From an uncultured Bacteroidales bacterium (GTDB taxonomy: Bacteria; Bacteroidota; Bacteroidia; Bacteroidales; F082): 38,111 nt of DNA. The stretch lies in NCBI GenBank assembly GCA_946407975.1, contig CAMJQC010000023.1, positions 1 to 38,111 on the forward strand. The letters are read 5' to 3'. The first letter of the stretch is position 1, and each line of letters begins with the position of its first letter. The position numbers and the translations under genes are program-made. Of the stretch, positions 16,753 through 23,612 are shown piece by piece. The notes below the pieces were generated by a model. It was given only the letters and a program-made list of their open reading frames with translations. It was not told where the DNA came from and did not search any database.

Positions 16753-18576
16753 ATGACCCTCCTAGACTGGCTCCCGATAACGAAAAAGGAAACCGACTTG
16801 CGCGGTTGGGACGAGGTGGATGTGGTGTTTGTCACCGGCGACGCCTACGTCGACCACCCTGCCTTCGGAGCTGCTGTCATCGGGAGGGTGCTGGAGCACA
16901 ACGGCTTCCGTGTGGCACTCATCCCACAGCCCAACTGGAGAGATGATTTAAGGGACTTCAAGAAGTTCGGCAAGCCAAGGCTCTATTTCGGCGTATCGGC
17001 AGGCTGCATGGACTCGATGGTAAATCACTATACCGCCAACAAGCGCCTGCGCAGCAATGATGCCTATACGCCTGGTGGCGAAGCTGGCTTCCGTCCCGAC
17101 TACGCCACCATCGTCTACAGCAACATCTTGAAAAAACTCTATCCCGATGTGCCAGTCATCATCGGAGGCATCGAGGCTTCCCTGCGACGGGTCACGCATT
17201 ACGATTATTGGTCGGACAGCCTTAAACCCTCTATCTTGGTGGAATCCAAAGCCGACTTAGGCGTTTACGGCATGGGGGAGCTCACCATGACCGAGATTGC
17301 GAAGGCCTTGCAATCAGGAAAGAAAATAGAGGAGCTCACCAACATCGAACAGACATTCTTTTTACAAGACAAGTCCAAGCCATTACCCGATTTTGACGGA
17401 GACACCCTCGAACTCGTCTCTCATGAAATCTGCCTGAAAGACAAGCGGAAATATGCCTCCAACTTCCGTCACATAGAGGAAGAGTCGAACAAGAAACATG
17501 CAGCCCGTCTCATTCAAGACGTCGGGAATCAGAGACTGATCATCAACCCGCCGCTGCCCACCTTTACCGAGGCACAGATCGACGCGTCGTTTGACCTTCC
17601 CTACACTCGGAAACCCCATCCGAAATACGACAAACGTGGCGTCATCCCGGCCTACGAGATGATCCGTCACTCCATCAACCTGCACCGCGGTTGCTTTGGA
17701 GGCTGTGCCTTTTGTACCATTTCGGCTCATCAGGGCAAATTCGTGGCAAGCCGAAGCAAAGAATCCATCATGAAGGAGGTGGAAAAAGTGGTCGAGATGG
17801 ACGACTTCAAAGGCTACATCAGCGATTTGGGCGGACCTTCGGCCAACATGTATCGGATGAGAGGCAAGGACGAAAGCCTCTGCGAGAAATGCGCCCGCCC
17901 CACCTGCTTGCAGCCCAAAGTGTGCAAGAATCTCAACACGGACCACCATCCGCTCATCGAGATCTACAAAGCCGTCGATAGCCATCCCAAAGTGAAAAAG
18001 GCTACCATCGGCTCGGGCATTCGATACGACCTCTTCCTACACGACAGCACACCCGAGGAGAACAAAGCCATGGGGTATGACGAATATTTCCGTCAGTTAG
18101 TCACCCGCCACGTCAGCGGCCGACTCAAAGTCGCCCCCGAGCACACCAGCGACCCCGTCTTGAAGCTCATGCGGAAACCCAAGTTCGACATGTTCGTCAA
18201 GCTGAAGAAGAAATTCGACGCCATCAACGAAAAGGAACACCTGAACCAGCAACTCATCCCCTATTTCATCTCCAGCCATCCCGACTGTTACCTTGAAGAC
18301 ATGGCGGAACTGGCCCTCAAGACCAAAGAACTTGGATACCACTTGGAGCAGGTGCAGGACTTCACGCCCACCCCGATGACATTGGCAACGGAGATCTACT
18401 ATTCCGGCTATGATCCTTACACCCTTGAGCCCGTCTTCTGCGCCAAGACCAAAGAGGAGAAGTTGGCTCAGCAAAAGTTTTTCTTCTGGTATAAGCCTGA
18501 AAACAGAGACTGGGTGAAATCAAAATTGAATAAAATGGGCCATGGAGACTGGGTGAAGCGACTGTTTGGAAAATAA
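16753..18576 (+). CDS. ygiQ: YgiQ family radical SAM protein
   Basis: 607 residues from ATG 16753. It has the YgiQ N-terminal domain (TGDAYVDHPAFGAAVIGRVL, GVSAGCMDSMVNHYTANKR, GGIEASLRRVTHYDYWSD). The radical SAM cluster motif CFGGCAFC starts at about residue 314. A family-specific second cysteine set follows (CEKCARPTCLQPKVCKN). The end VQDFTPTPMTLATEIYYSGY is also typical. Members bind a 4Fe-4S cluster and S-adenosylmethionine; the reaction is not known. The extra cysteines may hold a second cluster. It is transcribed alone. Confidence 0.93.
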   Translation: MTLLDWLPITKKETDLRGWDEVDVVFVTGDAYVDHPAFGAAVIGRVLEHNGFRVALIPQPNWRDDLRDFKKFGKPRLYFGVSAGCMDSMVNHYTANKRLRSNDAYTPGGEAGFRPDYATIVYSNILKKLYPDVPVIIGGIEASLRRVTHYDYWSDSLKPSILVESKADLGVYGMGELTMTEIAKALQSGKKIEELTNIEQTFFLQDKSKPLPDFDGDTLELVSHEICLKDKRKYASNFRHIEEESNKKHAARLIQDVGNQRLIINPPLPTFTEAQIDASFDLPYTRKPHPKYDKRGVIPAYEMIRHSINLHRGCFGGCAFCTISAHQGKFVASRSKESIMKEVEKVVEMDDFKGYISDLGGPSANMYRMRGKDESLCEKCARPTCLQPKVCKNLNTDHHPLIEIYKAVDSHPKVKKATIGSGIRYDLFLHDSTPEENKAMGYDEYFRQLVTRHVSGRLKVAPEHTSDPVLKLMRKPKFDMFVKLKKKFDAINEKEHLNQQLIPYFISSHPDCYLEDMAELALKTKELGYHLEQVQDFTPTPMTLATEIYYSGYDPYTLEPVFCAKTKEEKLAQQKFFFWYKPENRDWVKSKLNKMGHGDWVKRLFGK

Positions 18577-18580
18577 TTAC

Positions 18581-18588
18581 TACTTTTG
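18581..18588 (+). promoter_or_regulatory. -7 promoter box (TACTTTTG)
   Basis: TACTTTTG begins four bases after the ygiQ stop and 46 bases before the next ATG, giving the nicotinamidase gene its own promoter. Confidence 0.6.
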
Positions 18589-18633
18589 CAGTCATTTTAC
18601 TAACAGGTAATTATCAACAATACGCATAACAAA

Positions 18634-19332
18634 ATGAAAAAACATCTCTTAGGAGCCATCGTGCTCATCGCCGCCCTCACGCTCGTGGGTTGCAACAACA
18701 ATCAAAAAAAAGAAACCAACAATGAAACAGAACAGGTAACCAAAGTGACGCCTATGGTTGACCGACTCCTCATCATCGTCGACCCGCAAATCGATTTTAC
18801 GACGGGAAGCCTAGCCGTTGCCAATGGTCCAGCAGCCATGGACAGACTCGCAGAGACCTTAAGAGACGGGATGGCTGAGAAGTTCGACAGAATCATCGTC
18901 ACCCAAGACTATCACCCGGCCAACCACTGCTCTTTTGTCGAACAAGGTGGCGTATTCCCTCCTCACTGCGTTCAAGGCACCGAAGGCTACAAACTGTATC
19001 CGGCTTTGCAGGAAGCCATTGACAACTGCGTCAAAAAGGACGTCATATATCTCACCAAAGGCGACCTCGCCGACAAGGAAGAGTTCTCGGTGTTCCAAAA
19101 CGAGAAGAATGGCGCTAAGCTGACTGAAATCATCAAGAGCACCAACTTCGAAGGCATCGACATCTGCGGTATCGCTTCCGACTATTGCGTCCTGGAAACC
19201 TTAAAAGACCTCCTAAAGTTTTATCCGGCAGAGAAAGTCCGCGTAGCCATGAACTGCGTTGCCGCCGTGTCTGACGAAGAGGTCCTTCCCGCTTTCATGA
19301 AGGAAAACAACGTTGCTGCAATTTCTTTTTAA
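18634..19332 (+). CDS. Lipoprotein nicotinamidase/isochorismatase-family hydrolase
   Basis: 232 residues. The first 20 are a lipoprotein signal ending LTLVGC (lipid Cys 20), then an Asn/Glu/Lys-rich linker to about 40. The rest is a nicotinamidase-like domain. D50 lies in IVDPQIDF. Metal ligands D92 and H94 lie in TQDYHPANHCSF and H111 in PPHCVQGTEG. K142 lies in LTKGDLADKEEF, and the nucleophile C185 in CGIASDYCVLETLKD. PncA enzymes turn nicotinamide into nicotinate for NAD salvage and are normally cytosolic. Here the complete catalytic set is joined to an export signal, which suggests a periplasmic or surface enzyme. The substrate could also be another small amide. Confidence 0.85.
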   Translation: MKKHLLGAIVLIAALTLVGCNNNQKKETNNETEQVTKVTPMVDRLLIIVDPQIDFTTGSLAVANGPAAMDRLAETLRDGMAEKFDRIIVTQDYHPANHCSFVEQGGVFPPHCVQGTEGYKLYPALQEAIDNCVKKDVIYLTKGDLADKEEFSVFQNEKNGAKLTEIIKSTNFEGIDICGIASDYCVLETLKDLLKFYPAEKVRVAMNCVAAVSDEEVLPAFMKENNVAAISF

Positions 19333-19357
19333 CTGAATAAAAGTCAAATAATATAGG

Positions 19358-19392
19358 CACGAGGCTTTTGACACCGGAAATAAAGCCTCGTG
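19358..19392 (+). terminator. Hairpin after the nicotinamidase gene, probable terminator
   Basis: CACGAGGCTTT and AAAGCCTCGTG form a perfect 11-bp stem with a 13-base loop about 25 bases past the stop. Only a broken T run (TCTAATTGTTTT) follows, so it could also be a leader structure for the PTS gene that starts at 19430. Confidence 0.55.
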
Positions 19393-19429
19393 TCTAATTG
19401 TTTTGTATCCAACACCTTATATTTAGACC

Positions 19430-20449
19430 ATGAGCAAATTCAAGGATTTCTGCAAACGCAAGGAAGTCGACATGACGTGGAAGGCCTATTTTGTGGACGC
19501 ATTAGGCGCCATGGCCCTGGGTCTGTTCGCCTCTTTGCTGATCGGCACCATTTTCCAGACCATAGGCGACAAGACGGGCATTGAGGCCTTTGTCACCATT
19601 GCAAAATATGCCAAGCAAGCCACGGGCGCTGCTATCGCCGTCGCCATCGCCTACACCTTAGGATGTAAAGGCCTAGTTCTCTTCAGCGCTATTGCCGTTG
19701 GCATCGCAGGCAACGAGCTTGGTGGACCGATGGGCGCTTATGTCGCCGTCATTATAGCCATCGAATTAGGCAAAATGGTATATAAGGAAACGCAGGTGGA
19801 CATCCTGGTGACCCCCGCCGTGGTCATTATCAGCGGCATTTTGGTCGCCTATGCCATCGGACCTGCCATACAAAAAGTGATGACTGCCCTTGGCACCTTC
19901 ATTCAGAACGCTACCGTGATGCAGCCATTCCTGATGGGCATCGTCGTATCGGTCGTCATCGGCATGGTGCTCACGCTCCCCATCAGTTCGGCCGCCATCT
20001 GCCTTGCCATCGGATTAGGCGGACTGGCAGGCGGTGCCGCCACAGCCGGCTGCTGTGCCCAGATGATCGGATTTGCTGTGCTCAGCTTTAAAGAAAACCG
20101 CTGGGGAGGTCTCCTCGCACAAGGTCTCGGCACTTCCATGCTTCAGATGGGTAACATCGTGAAGAATCCGCGCATCTGGATCCCACCAACTCTCGCCGCC
20201 GCCATCACAGGCCCCATTTCCACCTGCATATTCCACCTAGAGAACATCCCCATCGGCTCCGGCATGGGCACCTGCGGCCTCGTAGGACCCATCGGCATCT
20301 ATACCGCCATGCCTGAAGGCGGCATGAACATGTGGATCGGCATGCTGTTGGTATGCTTCGTCCTGCCCGCCGTACTCTCGTGGATCTTCGGCACCATCCT
20401 TCGCAAAATAGGCTGGATCAAATATGGAGATCTGAAAATAGAATACTGA
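19430..20449 (+). CDS. PfoR-type PTS IIC-like membrane protein
   Basis: 339 residues, almost all hydrophobic helices rich in Gly and Ala. Segments such as ALGAMALGLFASLLIGTIFQ, VGIAGNELGGPMGAYVAVI, GLGGLAGGAATAGCCAQMIG and LGTSMLQMGNIVKNPRIWIP match the PTS_EIIC_2/PfoR family (COG3641). PfoR was first described as a putative regulator of a clostridial toxin gene, and the family is now called PTS IIC-like. No PTS IIA or IIB gene lies nearby, so sugar phosphotransfer is not supported by context. The stop codon overlaps the recX start (TGATG), so the two genes are translationally linked. Confidence 0.8.
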   Translation: MSKFKDFCKRKEVDMTWKAYFVDALGAMALGLFASLLIGTIFQTIGDKTGIEAFVTIAKYAKQATGAAIAVAIAYTLGCKGLVLFSAIAVGIAGNELGGPMGAYVAVIIAIELGKMVYKETQVDILVTPAVVIISGILVAYAIGPAIQKVMTALGTFIQNATVMQPFLMGIVVSVVIGMVLTLPISSAAICLAIGLGGLAGGAATAGCCAQMIGFAVLSFKENRWGGLLAQGLGTSMLQMGNIVKNPRIWIPPTLAAAITGPISTCIFHLENIPIGSGMGTCGLVGPIGIYTAMPEGGMNMWIGMLLVCFVLPAVLSWIFGTILRKIGWIKYGDLKIEY

Positions 20450-20907
20450 TGCCCGCCAAGCCGCTCACGCCTGACCAAGTCCTGGACAAAATGGCCAAAT
20501 ACTGCGCCTATCAGGAACGCTGTGTCAAGGATGTGACCGACAAACTCAAGACCTACGACATCCCTCAAAAAGCACGGGAAGAGATCCTCCATTACCTGAT
20601 CGACAATCGTTTTGTCGACAATGAGCGCTTTGCGAAGTGTTTCGTCCGTGGCAAAATCAACCAGAACGGCTGGGGACAGAACAAAATCCGATTCCACTTA
20701 ATGCAAAAAGGCATCGGGAAAGAAATCATAGAAGAAGCGCTGCAACAATTCGACAGCGACCTTTACCGCCAGAAACTGGAACAGATCCTGAAAAACAAGA
20801 AAGTCAAGGCCGAAACACCATTTGAAGCCAAGCGCAGACTCGCCGCCTACGCCATTCAGAAAGGCTTCGAACCAGCATTGGTATGGGAAGTGCTGAAGGA
20901 AATTTAA
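20449..20907 (+). CDS. recX: RecX family regulatory protein
   Basis: 152 residues from ATG 20449, which overlaps the stop of the preceding gene. It is a chain of three-helix repeats typical of RecX: CAYQERCVKDVTDKLKTYDI, ILHYLIDNRFVDNERFAKCF, INQNGWGQNKIRFHLMQKGI and a C-terminal RRLAAYAIQKGFEPALVWEV. RecX binds RecA filaments and limits their activity. The open frame extends upstream into the PTS gene, but that part is a shadow. Coupling to a membrane transporter-like gene is odd and may be clade-specific. recA is not in the window. Confidence 0.9.
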   Translation: MPAKPLTPDQVLDKMAKYCAYQERCVKDVTDKLKTYDIPQKAREEILHYLIDNRFVDNERFAKCFVRGKINQNGWGQNKIRFHLMQKGIGKEIIEEALQQFDSDLYRQKLEQILKNKKVKAETPFEAKRRLAAYAIQKGFEPALVWEVLKEI

Positions 20908-20977
20908 GCCGACAGCTTTTATCACCGAATGACTCCGAACCTGGACCAAACGGCCGCCACCAATGAGTCAATGGCTA

Positions 20978-21005
20978 ACTTCAAACTTCAAACTACAAAC
21001 TTCAA
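20978..21005. repeat. Four tandem heptamers (ACTTCAA) upstream of prfB
   Basis: ACTTCAA, ACTTCAA, ACTACAA, ACTTCAA, then a partial ACT stand head to tail. They end 13 bases before the prfB -7 box, so they cover its -33 region, and no TTG is seen there. Confidence 0.8.
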
Positions 21006-21018
21006 ACTGAAAAAATCC

Positions 21019-21026
21019 TATTTTTG
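21019..21026 (+). promoter_or_regulatory. -7 promoter box for prfB (TATTTTTG)
   Basis: TATTTTTG 21 bases before the prfB start codon, directly after the heptamer repeats. Confidence 0.6.
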
Positions 21027-21047
21027 CAGCCCGAAACAATTTAAGAA

Positions 21048-22164
21048 ATGATCACTTTAGACCAACAGAAAGACTTATGTAAGAGGATTGATGCCTTGAG
21101 GAGGTATCTTTGACGTGGACAGGAAGTCCATGGAAGCCAGCGAACTAGACGAAAAGACGCAAGACCCTGAATTCTGGGCCGACCCCAAGAAGGCGGAAGT
21201 CACCATGAAGAAACTGCGTGAGGTGAGGTCGTGGCTCAACGGCTACAAGGAAGCCGCCCAAGCCTACGACGACTTGGCTGTGCTCGTCGATTTCGCCAAA
21301 GAAGGCGAAGCCACCGAAGAGGAAGTCGACCAGCAGTATACGGCTACGCTCGACATCGTGGAGAACCTGGAATTCAAGAACATGCTGCGTGAGGAAGCCG
21401 ACCCGATGAGCGCCGTGCTGAAGATCAACGCAGGCGCCGGCGGCACCGAAGCCCAGGACTGGGCGCAGATGCTCATGCGCATGTATATGCGTTACGGCGA
21501 GAACCATAAATATAAAGTCACTATCAGCGACCTGCTCGAAGCCGACGACGCCGGCATCAAGTCGGTGACGATGAAGATCGAAGGCGACTATGCCTACGGA
21601 TATTTAAAAGGAGAAAACGGCGTGCACCGTCTGGTACGCGTCAGCCCCTATAACGCCCAAGGCAAGCGCATGACCTCGTTCGCCTCTGTATTCGTCACCC
21701 CGCTCATCGACGACACCATCGAAGTCACCGTCGAACAGTCGCGTCTCTCTTGGGACACCTTCCGTAGCGGTGGCGCGGGCGGACAGAACGTCAACAAAGT
21801 GGAATCGGGCGTTCGTTTGCGTTACCAGTATAAAGACCCTTACACGGGCGAAGAAGAGGAGATCCTCATTGAAAACACCGAGACCCGCGATCAACCCAAG
21901 AACAAGGAAAACGCCCTGCGTTTGCTGAAGTCACAACTCTACGACCGCGAGCTGCAACACCGTTTGGAAGAGCAAAACAAGATCGAGGCCGGCAAGAAAA
22001 AGATCGAATGGGGCAGCCAGATCCGCAGCTACGTCTTCGACGACCGCCGTGTGAAAGACCACCGCACCAACCACCAGACCTCCAATGTGCAAGCCGTGAT
22101 GGACGGACAGATCGATGAGTTCTTAAAGGCATATTTGATGGAGTTTGGAGGAAAGAAAGAATAA
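21048..22164 (+). CDS. prfB: Peptide chain release factor 2, with programmed +1 frameshift
   Basis: Starts at ATG 21048 and reads 21 codons to Leu CTT (21108-21110). A TGA at 21111-21113 then follows, and the frame resumes one base later with GAC. AGGAGG at 21099-21104 before CTTTGAC is the standard RF2 autoregulatory frameshift site, so RF2 tunes its own level. The product is 371 residues. It has the GGQ peptidyl-hydrolysis motif (SGGAGGQNVNKVESGVRL) and the stop-recognition loop as SPY (RVSPYNAQGKR) instead of the E. coli SPF, probably normal for this clade. The last 11 codons lie in the attachment site of the mobile element. The C-terminus YLMEFGGKKE is therefore partly element-supplied; the displaced tail is at 27429-27464. 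Confidence 0.97.
21099..21114 (+). promoter_or_regulatory. RF2 programmed frameshift site
   Basis: AGGAGG, a 3-base spacer (TAT), CTT and then TGAC: an internal Shine-Dalgarno-like stimulator, slippery Leu codon and in-frame UGA. Low RF2 stalls termination and lets the ribosome slip +1. Confidence 0.95.
22132..22164 (+). repeat. attL: element/prfB left junction
   Basis: TATTTGATGGAGTT (22132-22145) is identical to 27429-27442. The following codons diverge in wobble positions (TTT GGA here, TTC GGC at the right end). The crossover therefore probably lies inside the 14-bp core, in codons for the RF2 tail YLMEF. Confidence 0.88.
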
Positions 22165-22206
22165 ATTGTTTTTCAATTATTTATAAGTCATTTTCTTTTT
22201 GTAAAA

Positions 22207-22268
22207 CTTAAACATATCGGCATAATTTTTGTATTAAACTTAAACGATACCTTAATCAAAACTTAATC
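22207..22268 (+). repeat. Left-end repeats, candidate integrase arm sites
   Basis: CTTAAAC occurs at 22207-22213 and 22239-22245, and CTTAATC at 22251-22257 and 22262-22268, all in the same orientation between attL and the integrase gene. The same heptamer recurs at the right end. The clustering next to the cores suits arm-type binding sites; binding is inferred. Confidence 0.5.
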
Positions 22269-22271
22269 GAA

Positions 22272-23612
22272 ATGCCGAAAAAACAAAGTGCAAGTATCTC
22301 TTTGAAGATGCTGAAAAAGGAAAAAGACGGAAAGCATCCTATTGTTTTACGAGTGTGTTGGAAGGGGCAAGTTGCCTCCCGATACACTAATGTTTGGGTT
22401 GAGCCCAAGTATTGGAATGGAACGGAAATAAGCAAAAAGTGCCCAAATTTCGCCGCCTTGAACATTCTATTAAAGAAAGTGTACAATGAAGCAGATGGAA
22501 GGCGATTAGACTATGAGGCAAAGGAAATGGAGTATTCCGCATACGATATTGTTTCCGAAAAAGAAATACCAAAGTGCAAGTTGGAGTTTTCCGCTTTATA
22601 CCAAGCCTTAATTGAAGAAAAGAAACTTAGAGCACCTGATAACTACCATAGGACATATAAGAAACTGAAGGAATATAGCCATCTTAGCGAAATCCAACTG
22701 CCAATGCTCACCGCTGAGTATTTACAAGGATTTGCTAATTGGATAGTACAACAAGGATTGAAAAACGGATATGCCGCTTTTTGCCTTCGCTATATCCGCT
22801 CCGTGTGGAACTATGCCATAAAAGAGCGACTTGTTTCCGCTGATGATTATCCTTTTGGCAATAACAATAGTTTTTGGAGAAGGTACAAGCAAGACGAAAG
22901 GAAAACGGCCATTTCAAAGCATCAATTGGCAGGAATAATGGGTTATTTCTGCGAAGTTTACTATGAAAAAAGTTCAATGCTTATGGGCATAATACAGCCC
23001 AAAAAGTCGGTTAAATATGATTCGCTATATAGTTATTGGTTTGCCTTGAACTTTTGGCTTACCATCTACTATATGCAAGGTCTATCTCCTGTAGATGTGC
23101 TTAATCTAAAACGAAATCAAATACAACTCATCAAGGATGATAACGATGAGGAATACTATCGTATTACAGGCGTTAGGAGAGCAAAAACAGGTGTTGAAGT
23201 GCCAATCGCCATCAAAGCAGAAGGAATTGTGGACTTGCTCATCACGCCTTATTATCAACGCAATGATGGCGAATATTTATACCCCCTTTTCAATCATTTG
23301 CCCAAAGGAACAAGCAAGGAAACAGCAAAAAACAATCTTATTGCCTACAATAGCAAGACCTTGAAGATTATTTGGCGAAGAATAAACAAATATGCCTTTG
23401 ACCACGGATGGAAAGATTGGGAAGATATTCCAAGCAACACAACTTTATATTCAGCACGGCACTCATTCGCCACTCATTATTTGGAAAGTGGCGGTAATGT
23501 AATTGGTTTGGCTACAATGCTCGGCAGAAAAGTAGCAAACATTGATGTTTATGTGAAGCAATTAACAAGCGATAATTACATCTTGAACCTCAAAAAGGAT
23601 ATGGAACTATGA
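22272..23612 (+). CDS. Tyrosine recombinase (integrase)
   Basis: 446 residues. Residues 1-100 form an arm-binding domain of the Bacteroidota type (PIVLRVCWKGQ, YTNVWVEPKYWNG). Residues 105-210 form a SAM-like core-binding domain. The catalytic domain follows, with K305 in RRAKTGVEVPI, R396 in SARHSFATHYLESGG and the nucleophile Y427 in NIDVYVKQ. The usual first Arg is Ser (QGLSPVDVLNLK, S272), and the usual LGH is LGR (R419). As I recall, the CTnDOT integrase also has Ser at the first Arg position, so this need not mean loss of activity. The gene begins 107 bases after prfB with no terminator between. Its stop overlaps the start of the polymerase-like gene (ATGA at 23609-23612). Confidence 0.92.
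   Translation: MPKKQSASISLKMLKKEKDGKHPIVLRVCWKGQVASRYTNVWVEPKYWNGTEISKKCPNFAALNILLKKVYNEADGRRLDYEAKEMEYSAYDIVSEKEIPKCKLEFSALYQALIEEKKLRAPDNYHRTYKKLKEYSHLSEIQLPMLTAEYLQGFANWIVQQGLKNGYAAFCLRYIRSVWNYAIKERLVSADDYPFGNNNSFWRRYKQDERKTAISKHQLAGIMGYFCEVYYEKSSMLMGIIQPKKSVKYDSLYSYWFALNFWLTIYYMQGLSPVDVLNLKRNQIQLIKDDNDEEYYRITGVRRAKTGVEVPIAIKAEGIVDLLITPYYQRNDGEYLYPLFNHLPKGTSKETAKNNLIAYNSKTLKIIWRRINKYAFDHGWKDWEDIPSNTTLYSARHSFATHYLESGGNVIGLATMLGRKVANIDVYVKQLTSDNYILNLKKDMEL

Noticed and set aside
21048..21113. prfB read as broken by an in-frame TGA
   Set aside because: AGGAGG, spacer, CTTTGAC is the standard RF2 programmed frameshift, not a mutation.
21600..21660. SPY instead of SPF in the RF2 stop-recognition loop as a possible sign of altered code
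   Set aside because: The surrounding sequence (RVSPYNAQGKR) is what I recall from Bacteroidota RF2 in general, and all genes here end in standard stops; probably clade-normal.
22165..22271. Riboswitch or terminator between prfB and the integrase
   Set aside because: The 107 bases are AT-rich with repeats but no stable stem was seen; read-through from prfB into the integrase is therefore possible.
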